The notes beneath the pieces are model-generated. The model did no database searches and was not told where the DNA came from. It saw nothing but the letters and a program-made list of their open reading frames with translations. From positions 1-64,000 of the forward strand of contig NZ_JSYZ01000028.1 of NCBI RefSeq assembly GCF_001293465.1: a stretch of 64,000 nt of DNA. The letters are read 5' to 3'. Below, piece by piece: positions 51,275 through 59,795 of this stretch (positions are counted from its first letter, which is position 1; every line of letters begins with the position of its first letter). The DNA is from Pseudomonas asplenii (GTDB taxonomy: Bacteria; Pseudomonadota; Gammaproteobacteria; Pseudomonadales; Pseudomonadaceae). The translations under genes and the position numbers were made by a program.

Positions 51275-53928
51275 CAGAACACCCCCCCGTTGGCAAAATA
51301 GTTATGGGCTTCGCCGGACTCGCGGTCCTCGGCGAAGTAGTAGACGAAACGCTGGAAATCCTCGGGCTTGACCTTGTCGAAACAGGCCGGCAATGGCGGT
51401 GGGTAGCCGATGTCCTCGCCCACGGCGCGGCGCAGGGCGCTGAAGATTTCCTCGCGGAACTCGAAGTACAGGCGATAGGACGGGGTCTTGTAGGCGTGGA
51501 TCGGCTTGAAGTCGATCACCCGCGACTGCTGCTTGATCTCGTGGATGCGCTGGTACAGGCGGTCCGCCACCGGCTCGCCGAAGAACGCCCGCACCGCCGG
51601 ATTCTCCAACAGAATGTGCGGGTTGAGCAGCGCCGGCAGCACGATGTTCTTCGGCACGTAGTCCTTGATCGAGTACTCCCAGGCCTGCCGCGACTCGGCA
51701 GGCGTGGTGTCGCGCAGTGTCGGAGCCTGCTCTTCAACCTCCGGACGCACGTCCTTCATGATGATGATGCCGTCCTGGCCGTAGGCATTACCGGTGATCA
51801 CCTCGTCGAGAATGGTGTCCACCCGTCGGCTGTTGATCTCGATCCGTGATTCGTGGGCGTAGACCGGCTTGCCGCCCCAGGCGATCACCCGGATGCCGAA
51901 GTCCCAGTCATCGGAGAGGTGTTCGACGAAACGGCCGTTTTCCAGCTGGTAGAAGATCTCGATGCCGCCGACCCGGTCGTAGAGCCGGCGTTCGACGGCG
52001 AACCCCTTGCCGTCCGGGAAGCCACCGAACAGCGAGAAGGACATCTCGCGGCAACGCAGGGTCTTCTGGATCTCGTTGTACAGGTTCGGCCGCTGGCGGA
52101 AATGCGCTTCGTTGTAGTAGTAGTTGCAGGTGCCCAGGTCACCGTTTTCGGTGATCATCCTGGCAATCAGCGCGTGCAGCCAGTACGGGTCGACGGTGCA
52201 GTCGGCGTCGGCGGAGGCAATGTAGTGCCGGTTGTCGACGCCCAGGCGGATATCCCGCTCTTTCGAGCGCAACGAGGCATAGTCCATGCCGCGCTTGCGG
52301 GCAGAGGAAACCCCCTGGGTAAGCTCCTGGATCACATGGATATCCAGGGAAGGATGGCGCTCGCTGAAACGCCTGATCTTGGCCACTGAATCGTCGGTCG
52401 AATTGTTATCGACGATGATCAGTTCATAACTGGCATGGGTAATCAGATTGTCCCGGGTTTTCTGGTGGAACAGTGAGTCGAGTACGACATCGATTCGGTC
52501 GCTTTCGTTATAAAGCGGCAGCACCACCGAAACAAAAACAGTATCACGCATAGTTCCTCCGCAAGGGCTCAGGTCAAGCATGTCCACGATATTGTTGGAG
52601 AGCACCCGCCGACCAATGGCAAAGTTGCGCTGGGCTATCTGCTCCATCAGCGCCTTGTCGTTCAGCAGTTGGTAGACCTGCTCGACGAAGTTGTCGTCGG
52701 GCAGTCCGTCATGTTCTTGCGAAATCGCCATGATCGGCGCCTCGAAGCCATGTCGACCATAGACTTCCTGGTAATACTCATAGTTGCTGGCGATATAGCA
52801 GCGCTGGCTGCTGATGGCCTCCCCCACGGGGTTGCCATAACTGTCGTAACCCCAGGACGTCAGGAATGAAACCAGGTCGCAGGAGTGGTAAAGATCCTCG
52901 ACCGTGATTGTCCGCTCATCCGACGGCATATAGTCGTGGGACAGTGCGCCGATGAACTTGATATAGGCCTCGACCTCAAGTTCCCGGGCCAACTGGTTCA
53001 ATTCGGCGAAATAAGCCGGATGCTCGCCGGGGTCGCCCGCCAGTGCCAGGTACACCCGGCGCCGGCTGCCGTCCCGGGCGAAGCGCTGGTTCAAGCGCTG
53101 TACCAGATGGATATCGCGATCCTGGCGCTTTTGCGGAATGATCCGCGTGGTGCGGGCGATCAGCAGGTCGCTGTCACGGATATCCAGGCGCTCCTTGATA
53201 GAGTGGTAGCGGCCCTGGCCACTGAAGTCATAGGTGTTCCTGCGGACCTGCACCTGTACCCGGTGATCGCACCAGTGTTCGAGCTTGTCCTTCAGGTCGT
53301 TGTTGAGGGTGACATAGGTGATATGGGGCGAACTGACCGGCTTGACCGCATGGGGATAGGGCTCCGGCCCGTATTTCATCACGGACTTTTCGCTGCTCCA
53401 CATCAGGTCGTGGTCGCGCCAGATGACAAAATTGCCCAGCCCATGCTGCCGGCCGTAGCGCTCGATGGCCAGGTACAGCGCCTGGGTGTAGATAATGTTT
53501 TCCGGCAGCGTGGCGTTTTCCACGATGACATGCCGGATATCGAGCTGCTCCCACAACTGGATGATCCGCAGGGACAAGGCCTGGGCCGACTCGCCAATGG
53601 CCTTGAGCAGGTGTTGCTGCTCCTGCGCGGATACCTGGGCCTTCTGGGCAATGAGGATGTTGTGGGAGTACTCGATGAAGTCCACGTTGTAATAAGGCAC
53701 GGTGTCGATATCCTCTATCCGCACCAGGTTGAAGATATCCCGATAGATATCCTTTTCATGATCGTAGGGTTTGTTGAAGTTGCCCTTGTCGACCTTTATT
53801 TCATAACCCAGGTCGAGGTACGAAGTTATCCCCTTGTGCAGGAGATGTTTCGCCAGTTTCGAGGCTTCGACGGTGATGCCGGAAACCGCAACAGCATCGA
53901 AGGATATGAATATCGCTCCAGCAGGCAT
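51274..53928 (-). CDS. Fused GT4-GT2 glycosyltransferase
   Basis: An 884-residue protein with two glycosyltransferase domains. Residues 1-458 look like a GT-B, family 4 enzyme (ARTTRIIPQKRQDRDIHLVQRL; the donor-site region SYGNPVGEAISSQRCYIA). Residues 460-884 form a GT-A, family 2 enzyme (VSVVLPLYNESDRIDVVLDSL, LIIVDNNSTDDS, DADCTVDPYWL with a DxD). The junction reads SPCGGT-Met460; the DNA there contains GGAGGAACT directly before the ATG. It is the first gene of the operon, with GAGAGG before its ATG. The domains may add two sugars in sequence or build a glycan on the product. No lipid-carrier or sugar-nucleotide genes are near, so sugars would come from general metabolism. Confidence 0.85.
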   Translation of the reverse strand: MPAGAIFISFDAVAVSGITVEASKLAKHLLHKGITSYLDLGYEIKVDKGNFNKPYDHEKDIYRDIFNLVRIEDIDTVPYYNVDFIEYSHNILIAQKAQVSAQEQQHLLKAIGESAQALSLRIIQLWEQLDIRHVIVENATLPENIIYTQALYLAIERYGRQHGLGNFVIWRDHDLMWSSEKSVMKYGPEPYPHAVKPVSSPHITYVTLNNDLKDKLEHWCDHRVQVQVRRNTYDFSGQGRYHSIKERLDIRDSDLLIARTTRIIPQKRQDRDIHLVQRLNQRFARDGSRRRVYLALAGDPGEHPAYFAELNQLARELEVEAYIKFIGALSHDYMPSDERTITVEDLYHSCDLVSFLTSWGYDSYGNPVGEAISSQRCYIASNYEYYQEVYGRHGFEAPIMAISQEHDGLPDDNFVEQVYQLLNDKALMEQIAQRNFAIGRRVLSNNIVDMLDLSPCGGTMRDTVFVSVVLPLYNESDRIDVVLDSLFHQKTRDNLITHASYELIIVDNNSTDDSVAKIRRFSERHPSLDIHVIQELTQGVSSARKRGMDYASLRSKERDIRLGVDNRHYIASADADCTVDPYWLHALIARMITENGDLGTCNYYYNEAHFRQRPNLYNEIQKTLRCREMSFSLFGGFPDGKGFAVERRLYDRVGGIEIFYQLENGRFVEHLSDDWDFGIRVIAWGGKPVYAHESRIEINSRRVDTILDEVITGNAYGQDGIIIMKDVRPEVEEQAPTLRDTTPAESRQAWEYSIKDYVPKNIVLPALLNPHILLENPAVRAFFGEPVADRLYQRIHEIKQQSRVIDFKPIHAYKTPSYRLYFEFREEIFSALRRAVGEDIGYPPPLPACFDKVKPEDFQRFVYYFAEDRESGEAHNYFANGGVF
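52551..52560 (-). promoter_or_regulatory. Internal Shine-Dalgarno-like site and start inside the GT fusion
   Basis: On the minus strand GGAGGAACT lies right before ATG codon 460, which is in frame and starts the GT2 domain (MRDTVFVSVVLPLYN). The sequence could let GT2 be made as a separate 425-residue protein, or be a fossil of a former gene boundary. Confidence 0.5.
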
Positions 53929-54283
53929 AGCAATACCTCTCGAACCAATAGAAATGTATTGGTCTTCATGGAATAAAATGACCAGCTTTTAATAATGCAT
54001 AGCGATACGAAATGACGTGTTGTCATCCCGATATTGTCGACTCGGTGATAGGTGCCCGTTCAGATAGCCTTTTGCAGGCGCACTTCTCCCTTGGCCATTA
54101 ATCAGCCATCCATGTGACCAGCAAGTTGCAGGCTGCGCGGATTGTTCAGGGTGGCGACGGGAAATGCAGGGGTGGACGGACGGTTTTCCAGCGATGGTGG
54201 CTCATGCTCTTTACCCTTCCCTTTTCAGGATCTTGTTTTGAAAATTTGATGGGTGGCGCTGAGTAACATTTAGTAAAGAACAT

Positions 54284-54299
54284 ACTCGTCTGTACGAGT
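54284..54299. promoter_or_regulatory. Palindrome upstream of the glycosyltransferase-radical SAM operon
   Basis: ACTCGT-CTGT-ACGAGT is a perfect 6-4-6 inverted repeat. On the minus strand a TTGACT follows the flank, a possible -35 element, about 360 bases from the operon start. The AT-rich region 53929-54412 holds no gene that I can support and is the likely promoter and leader of the operon. The binding protein is unknown. Confidence 0.35.
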
Positions 54300-54412
54300 C
54301 AAAGCAACCGTCCTACAGACATTTTTTCAGACTGTCCCTTTTATCGAGGGCAACTAAGATGAGATGAAAGTTAGTATTAAATTGCCATTATTTTGCTGCT
54401 ATCCTGCAACAG

Positions 54413-54441
54413 GCCCGGCTGCGCAGCACGCGCAGCCGGGC
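54413..54441. terminator. 12-bp stem-loop downstream of the DmpA-type peptidase gene
   Basis: GCCCGGCTGCGC and GCGCAGCCGGGC flank an AGCAC loop, 38 bases after the peptidase stop. No T run follows on either side, so it is a hairpin at the right place but not a classic intrinsic terminator. Confidence 0.5.
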
Positions 54442-54478
54442 CCGATCATTCGATTGTGTTGTTGCCTGCAGAGCGGCT

Positions 54479-55585
54479 TTATACCACTGCGGCTCGCCAG
54501 CCCAGGGTCTGCAGGGCCTCGATCAAGCGTGCGCCCTGCAAGGCTGGCACCTCCCGCCCATCCCCGGCCCGCATCGGCCGCCCGGCCAGTAGCGCGTTGA
54601 TAATCGCCTCCTCGACCGCCTCGGCCGCCGCCGCGAACAGCGGCGAGATATGGTCGTTATTGACCATGGCGACCTGGGCCGTCCGAGGCAGAACACGACG
54701 ATTGTAATCGGCCGGCGCCAGCCCTGTGTTACCGGTGGAGAAAGCCAGGAAGATATCGCCACTGGAATCATCCGTGCCCCCGCCCGTGCGGGCGATGCCC
54801 ACCGAGGCGCGTTGTGCCAGGCGTTGGCATTGATGCGGCAGCAAAGGGGCATCGGTAGCCAACACCACCACGATCGAGCCCATGCCCGGGGTATCCTGTT
54901 CGGTAAACGGTGAGGGCAAATCCAGCAGTACCCGCCCTACGGGGTAGCCGTCGACCCGCAGCTCGCGACGCTGGCCGTGGTTGGCCTGGACAAAGGCGCC
55001 GACGGTCCAGCCACCCTGCTCCGCCGGCAAGGCCCGAGAAGCGCTGCCGATCCCGCCCTTGAACTCATGGCAGATCATGCCGGTGCCGCCACCTACGGCG
55101 CCCTCAATCACCGGCCCGCCGCTGGCCGCCGCCAGCGCCTGTTCAACCAGCCCGGCATTCACATGCTGACCCCAGATGTCGTTCAGCACGCCGTCGTAGG
55201 TCTCCATCACCACCGGCATGCACCAGTAGGTCGACGGGTCCGCCAGGGTCGCGTGCTCATGGGCGATCAGCGCATCACGCACCACACCGACGCTGTGGGT
55301 GTTGGTGGTGGCAATGGGCGTGGTCAGCAGCCCCGCTTCGCGAATCCACTCCAGGCCCGTGGCATCGCCATTGCCGTTGAGCACATGGCAGCCGGCGAAG
55401 CAGGGCTCGTAGCGCGCGGCGCCGGCACGGGGCTCGATGAGGCTGACACCGGTGCGCACGGGCTTGCCCTCATGGACCTTGTCCAGCGTGGCATGGCCGA
55501 CCCGCACCCCCGGCACGTCGGTGATTGCGTTGTGGGGGCCCGGCTTTCCAAGGCCCAGGGTGATACCAAAGTCGCGTGCTCGCAT
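54479..55585 (-). CDS. P1/DmpA-family aminopeptidase (peptidase S58)
   Basis: A 368-residue member of the L-aminopeptidase/D-esterase family. These proteins cleave themselves to make an N-terminal Ser nucleophile; the GMGSIVVVLATDAPLLPHQ segment holds the conserved Gly-Ser processing site. Other family blocks: TDVPGVRVGHATL, NTHSVGVVRDAL, GGGTGMICHEFKGGIG and MVNNDHISPLFAAA. It removes N-terminal residues or beta- and D-amino acids from peptides and amides. It is 12 bases downstream of the amino-acid permease gene, so it probably acts on compounds that permease imports. Cytoplasmic, with no signal peptide. Confidence 0.88.
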   Translation of the reverse strand: MRARDFGITLGLGKPGPHNAITDVPGVRVGHATLDKVHEGKPVRTGVSLIEPRAGAARYEPCFAGCHVLNGNGDATGLEWIREAGLLTTPIATTNTHSVGVVRDALIAHEHATLADPSTYWCMPVVMETYDGVLNDIWGQHVNAGLVEQALAAASGGPVIEGAVGGGTGMICHEFKGGIGSASRALPAEQGGWTVGAFVQANHGQRRELRVDGYPVGRVLLDLPSPFTEQDTPGMGSIVVVLATDAPLLPHQCQRLAQRASVGIARTGGGTDDSSGDIFLAFSTGNTGLAPADYNRRVLPRTAQVAMVNNDHISPLFAAAAEAVEEAIINALLAGRPMRAGDGREVPALQGARLIEALQTLGWRAAVV

Positions 55586-55597
55586 CGTTTCTCTCGC

Positions 55598-56953
55598 TTA
55601 AAGTTTCTGGAAAGCCGAGCTCAGCTTGCCGTAGGTGCCGTATAGCACCACGGAGCCGAGCAGGATGCCCAGAATGATGAAGATATCCCGGGTGGAGGCA
55701 CCAGCCAGCAAGGTCACCAGCAGATACCCCGCGCCCATCACGGCCACCAGGGCCGGCAGCGGCCACAGCGGCATCCGGTACGGGTGCTCACGGTCACGGC
55801 GCAGCACCCGGCTGAACAACGCGCACAGGCCGACCACCAGATAGACGCAGAGGATCAGCAGCACGGTGAAGGACGTGAGTTCCGACAGGTTGGAGCTGAA
55901 GGTCAACGCCGCCGAAGGCACGGCCAGGAACAGCGTAGCCAGCCAGGGCGAGTCCCACTTGGGATGGATGCGGGTGAAGGCCCCGTTCAGGGACGGCATC
56001 CACAACTCGTCGCGCCCGCTGCTGTAGATCACCCGGCCGATCTGGATCACCAGGGCGATGATGGCGTTGAACACCGACAGGAAAATCCCCGCACTGACCA
56101 GTCGGGACAGTGTTTCGTTGCCGTGGGCCGTCAGCAGGTAGCCAATCGGATCGGGGCTGGCCAGCATGGCTTCCAGCGACGGTGCGCCCATCAGCAGCGC
56201 AATCAGCGGAATCAACTCGATAGCCACCACCAGCACCAGCGACCACAGGACGGCCTTGGCGATGCCCTGCCCGCCGCACTTCATGTCTTCGGCGAGCAAC
56301 ACGGCGCCGCCATAGCCATTGAAGGAGAACAGCGCCGTGCCGACGGCACCGATCACCAACGCCCAGGGCGCCGCGTGCAACACACCATTGTCGAGCATGA
56401 GCGGGTTGAGCAGGTTGCCGACCGGCTGCCGGGCATGGCCGAAGCCCAACACCACGATGACCATCAGCGCCGCCACCTCAAGCAACAGGCAACTGCCGGT
56501 GACCCAGGCATTGAGCTTGATGTTGAGGATACCGAGCAGATAGCTCAGGGCCACGATCACCAGGGCGACGGTCTGCCCGTCGAACTGCGTACCCAGTGCC
56601 GCGTTGAGGTAGGTCGCCGCGCCAGTCGCCAGCACCGGCGGAATGAACAGCAGCATCGCCAGCACGGTCAGGAACGTGGCGTAGCCGGCCATGCCGCCAA
56701 ACACGCGCTTGGCGAACACGTACTCGCCGCCCGCGGCACTGTGGGCCCGGCCCAGCTCCGCATAGCAAAGGGCGAACATCAGCGCCAGCACGCCCCCCAG
56801 GATGAACGCCCAGATCACCCCGGTGCCGGCCTGGGCGATCGCAAACGGCGCAATGACAAACACCGAACTGGCGGGCGTCACCGAAGAGACGGTGATGGCG
56901 ACCACATCGGGCACGCTCAGTGTGGGTTTGAGTTCAGGGGAAGGAGCGGTCAT
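55598..56953 (-). CDS. APC-family amino acid permease
   Basis: A 451-residue permease starting MTAPSPELKPTL with about 12 transmembrane helices. The early VVAITVSSVTPASSVFVIAPFAIAQAGTGVIWAF segment is the conserved unwound first helix of the amino acid-polyamine-organocation superfamily. GAGGA lies seven bases before the ATG. Translation of the downstream DmpA-type peptidase is probably coupled to it. The substrate may be an unusual amino acid, amide or small peptide derivative. A LuxR gene is divergent and likely regulates the pair. Confidence 0.88.
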   Translation of the reverse strand: MTAPSPELKPTLSVPDVVAITVSSVTPASSVFVIAPFAIAQAGTGVIWAFILGGVLALMFALCYAELGRAHSAAGGEYVFAKRVFGGMAGYATFLTVLAMLLFIPPVLATGAATYLNAALGTQFDGQTVALVIVALSYLLGILNIKLNAWVTGSCLLLEVAALMVIVVLGFGHARQPVGNLLNPLMLDNGVLHAAPWALVIGAVGTALFSFNGYGGAVLLAEDMKCGGQGIAKAVLWSLVLVVAIELIPLIALLMGAPSLEAMLASPDPIGYLLTAHGNETLSRLVSAGIFLSVFNAIIALVIQIGRVIYSSGRDELWMPSLNGAFTRIHPKWDSPWLATLFLAVPSAALTFSSNLSELTSFTVLLILCVYLVVGLCALFSRVLRRDREHPYRMPLWPLPALVAVMGAGYLLVTLLAGASTRDIFIILGILLGSVVLYGTYGKLSSAFQKL

Positions 56954-57147
56954 AGGTTCATCCTCGCGTTGTTCTAGGTGTTGGGAGGCAGAACTGGAAT
57001 TCGACAAGTTGCGGGCTCGACGGCTCGCTTGATAGGCCTGGAATCTAGGCAGATGCGCCCGGCCGGGCAATTCCCCCTATGGGGTACCCCCGTTGACAGG
57101 CGCGCTAAATCGGGCGCCAATGCCCTACCCGTTTCAAGGACTCAGCC

Positions 57148-57927
57148 GTGGACATTCTCTTCAAGGAAGTCGCCAGCCATACCGCGCTGGCGCGCGCGAT
57201 CGAACAGATCGGCAGCCCGCGCTTCTGGCGACAGCTGATCCTGGTACTGCGCCATTGGGTGCCATTCGACAACGCCCTGGCGATTCACTTCCCCGCCCAG
57301 GGCGCGCCCCATGTGCTCGAGGAATACGATGCGGCGCCGGCACCGGCGGCGGGTGAGCTGTATCTCGATGGGTTGTACCTGCTGGACCCGTTCTACCAGG
57401 CCGCTCGCGAAGGTTTGGCCAGTGGTTTCTATCACCTCGAGGAAGTCGCGCCTGACCACTTCTGGCAAACGGACTACTACCTGAACTACTTCCAGGACCA
57501 TGTGCTGGTGGATGAAGTGCAGTTCCTGTTGCAACTGCCGGACGGAGTGCTGTCGCTGTCGCTCGGCATGCGCCGGGCGTTTGATTCGGCGGAGTTGGGG
57601 AAGTTGAGCCTGGTCAGTGGCTGGGTGCTGGCCCTGCTCCATCAGAATTGGACGCGTATCGGCATCTCCGTGCCGGTACAGCCGCCGGTGGGCGATGCGT
57701 TGGCGAAGTTTGGTCAGGGGGTGTTGTCCGAGCGGGAACTGGAAATCGCCCGGCTGATTCTGCGCGGGTATTCGTCGAAGGCCATGGCCCAGCGGCTGGG
57801 AATTTCACCGGAGACCATCAAGGCGCATCGGCGGCATTTGTACGCGAAGCTGGATATTTCCTCGCAGCCGGAGCTGTTTTCGGTGTTTATTCGGGAGTTG
57901 GGGTTTGAGGAGTTGCAGAATCCATGA
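57148..57927 (+). CDS. LuxR-family regulator
   Basis: A 259-residue regulator with a C-terminal LuxR helix-turn-helix (LSERELEIARLILRGYSSKAMAQRLGISPETIKAHRRHLYAKLDI). The N-terminal 180 residues have no standard autoinducer-domain motif but resemble the short sensor of PA-type regulators next to amino-acid catabolic genes. GTG start at 57148 with AAGGA eight bases upstream. It is divergent from the permease-peptidase pair (194-base shared gap, 56954-57147) and probably controls them. Confidence 0.82.
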   Translation: MDILFKEVASHTALARAIEQIGSPRFWRQLILVLRHWVPFDNALAIHFPAQGAPHVLEEYDAAPAPAAGELYLDGLYLLDPFYQAAREGLASGFYHLEEVAPDHFWQTDYYLNYFQDHVLVDEVQFLLQLPDGVLSLSLGMRRAFDSAELGKLSLVSGWVLALLHQNWTRIGISVPVQPPVGDALAKFGQGVLSERELEIARLILRGYSSKAMAQRLGISPETIKAHRRHLYAKLDISSQPELFSVFIRELGFEELQNP

Positions 57928-57950
57928 GGTCGGAGCCGGAAATTCGGCAA

Positions 57951-57968
57951 GGAGTACAAATGTACTCC
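57951..57968. repeat. 8-bp perfect inverted repeat after the LuxR gene
   Basis: GGAGTACA-AA-TGTACTCC lies 24 bases after the LuxR stop. It has no T run; it may be a weak terminator or an operator. Confidence 0.45.
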
Positions 57969-58364
57969 TGTCGAGCTCTTGATCAAACAGCGAATGAGCC
58001 TGCAGTTGTTTCTGCATACAGCTGGGCGATGACGTCCGTGCTCAAGGCATGTCGTTGAGAATCTCTTCCCACTGACGGATTGTCCAAGAGTACCCGCCCG
58101 CAACTGGATGGTTTCGAACGGGACCTGTTGTTGGGGGTGGTTCATTCCATCATCTTGTCTCGCACGGTCGTGGATGCATTGCTCGAAGGCTCCTACGCTC
58201 CAACGGGTGCCTGAGGACCGCAATCGGTAGCCGTAGCCAATGCGGCTACCGATCAGTACCGAAGCACGCTGCGTGTGATCATCGCAACCGCTTGCGCCGC
58301 AGACATCAAGGCGGTGTCGACGCTGAACGCCATGCCTTCTGAATAGCATGAAACCCGACCGACC
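57969..58364. other. About 400-base non-genic stretch with possible coding relic
   Basis: I see no intact gene. On the minus strand a fragment (about 58130 down to 58000) reads like the end of a protein (LSTDVIAQLYAETTAGSFAV then stop), without a start or homologue that I know. A further inverted pair, ATCGGTAGCC and GGCTACCGAT, is at about 58223-58254. It could be a decayed gene or chance. Confidence 0.3.
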
Positions 58365-58928
58365 TCACTTGAAACGCCGATAGGATTGAAACGCAAACCC
58401 CTTCTCGATGAAGTCCAGGGCATACCAGGTAGTGATCGGGCCATGATTGGTCTTCAGCTCAAAGGCATGGACAAGGCGATTGATCCTGCCGGGGAATCTC
58501 ACCAGGATGACGCGGCTCTCCTTTACCAGCAGTTGCTGATAACGGTCTGCAAACAGGCGCGGTGTCTTCTCGTTTTCATCGCACGTTGGCCACCATTGGG
58601 CGAATTCGATGCGCTTGCGCCGTAGCCCGTCCAAACGGCGTGGCCACCACCAGACCGACGGCGGAATTTCGTAGACGGCCAGGCTTTGGATCAAGGCGGC
58701 GATCGCACCGGGATTGAAGAACACGAGCTTGACCAGGACGGAATCGTCCAGTTGCTCGGCGCTGATGACGTGCAGGTCGTTGGTGCTGCTCCAGTGGCTG
58801 GAGCGGGTCAGGCGATAGGTCGCCAGTTGAGTCCTTCGATTACTGATGCTCAGGCAAAGCGCCGCCACGGCTATCACGGCATTCAGGTAGGTGATGAAAG
58901 TGGCGGTGTCGGAAATCTGCTGCCCCAT
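58365..58928 (-). CDS. Small membrane-anchored protein, unknown
   Basis: A 187-residue protein starting MGQQISDTATFITYL with one N-terminal transmembrane helix (FITYLNAVIAVAALCLSI) and a soluble body of beta and mixed character (SVLVKLVFFNPGAIAALIQSLAVYEIPPSVWWWPRRL). I do not recognise the family. The start at 58928 is chosen because the longer frame upstream has no protein-like features. Orphan on both sides. Confidence 0.55.
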   Translation of the reverse strand: MGQQISDTATFITYLNAVIAVAALCLSISNRRTQLATYRLTRSSHWSSTNDLHVISAEQLDDSVLVKLVFFNPGAIAALIQSLAVYEIPPSVWWWPRRLDGLRRKRIEFAQWWPTCDENEKTPRLFADRYQQLLVKESRVILVRFPGRINRLVHAFELKTNHGPITTWYALDFIEKGFAFQSYRRFK

Positions 58929-59094
58929 GTGCGTCCTGTTCCCTGGTTGCGCGACGAGAAGCCTATTGGGGGATGGAAAGGGTTGGCGGGTCAAGAGCCG
59001 TCTCCCGCAACAGCAGGCTGTGGGAAGACCAAAGGGACACTCAGCCTGGCGGGGAACTGCCATTACAGCCACGAGCCAGGCCCGGCCACGGAAC

Positions 59095-59271
59095 TCAAGG
59101 TGAAGTCGAATGACTTGCCTCGCCACATTTGCACTCACCCTTGCAGCAAGGCTGGTGCTGGGGGTGGCCCGATGCACAGGCTTGGCAGCAATAGGCCTTG
59201 CCATCGCGTATGACGGCGTTGGCCCCTACGGTGCAGGAACAATGATTGCAGGCACAGCGCTGTGGGTTCAT
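59095..59271 (-). CDS. Metallothionein, PmtA-like
   Basis: A 58-residue protein with 11 Cys that was too short for a routine gene call. The Cys spacing (CACNHCSC near residues 6-13, CCQAC at 28-32, CCKGECKC at 42-49) and the GANAVIRDGKAYCCQACASGHPQ core match the Pseudomonas/cyanobacterial bacterial metallothionein family, which binds zinc and cadmium. The ATG overlaps the TGA of the upstream hypothetical gene (59268-59732, ATGA), so the two are translationally coupled. It gives zinc buffering or stress tolerance in the cytoplasm. Confidence 0.85.
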   Translation of the reverse strand: MNPQRCACNHCSCTVGANAVIRDGKAYCCQACASGHPQHQPCCKGECKCGEASHSTSP

Positions 59272-59732
59272 TTGGAGGTTCTTCCGTTGTTGGAGGGGAC
59301 GACGTCATCGGTCCACGGCTCGCCGTCGAGCGGTGCCGAGCGCGCCAGTTCGGCCTCGTCCAGGCCAATGCCGCCGCCGATCTCAGCGGCCCTGACCCGG
59401 CGCAGGCTCTGGTCCGCCGGAGTGCCGCCGGTACCCGGTTCGTCCGGGCCGCGGGCGCCGGTTTCGTCGAACAGCGTCTCGGGGCTGAGGTCATCGAGGG
59501 TGACGTTGTCTTCATGGGGGCTGTCGCTCAGCGCCTCGCCGCCGGTCATGCCGCTCTCGGCCACGCGCCTGGCCGGATACTCCTCTTCCACTTCCCGCGC
59601 CGGGCGTTCGTCGCCGATGCGGCCCTGGCGTTCGTCGCGGCGTTCGCTGAAGTCCAGTTCATGGACGCTGCCCATGCGGTCTTCGGTGGTGTCGATATCG
59701 AGTGGAGGCTTTTGGGTGTTTGGCTTAGGCAT
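59268..59732 (-). CDS. Acidic hydrophilic hypothetical protein
   Basis: A 154-residue, mostly disordered and very acidic protein starting MPKPNTQKPPLDID. It is full of Glu, Asp, Gly and Arg (for example REVEEEYPARRVAESG, LDDLSPETLFDETGARG) and has no membrane segment or Cys. GGAG lies eight bases before the ATG. Pseudomonads have similar small stress-associated proteins of unknown role. It is coupled to a metallothionein gene, so a metal or oxidative-stress role is possible. Confidence 0.65.
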   Translation of the reverse strand: MPKPNTQKPPLDIDTTEDRMGSVHELDFSERRDERQGRIGDERPAREVEEEYPARRVAESGMTGGEALSDSPHEDNVTLDDLSPETLFDETGARGPDEPGTGGTPADQSLRRVRAAEIGGGIGLDEAELARSAPLDGEPWTDDVVPSNNGRTSK

Positions 59733-59766
59733 GAGGGTTCTCCGTTTGGATGGCCGCCTGCGGCGG

Positions 59767-59795
59767 TTCGCCGGCAAGCCGGGTTCTACAGGTGG
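59767..59795. repeat. REP element
   Basis: TTCGCCGGCAAGCCGGGTTC followed by TACAGG matches the P. fluorescens REP core. It overlaps the 3' end of the 45-residue Cys protein gene and supplies the last residues and stop region. Confidence 0.65.

Noticed and set aside
54413..54441. Classic intrinsic terminator
   Set aside because: A perfect stem is present but no T run follows on either strand.
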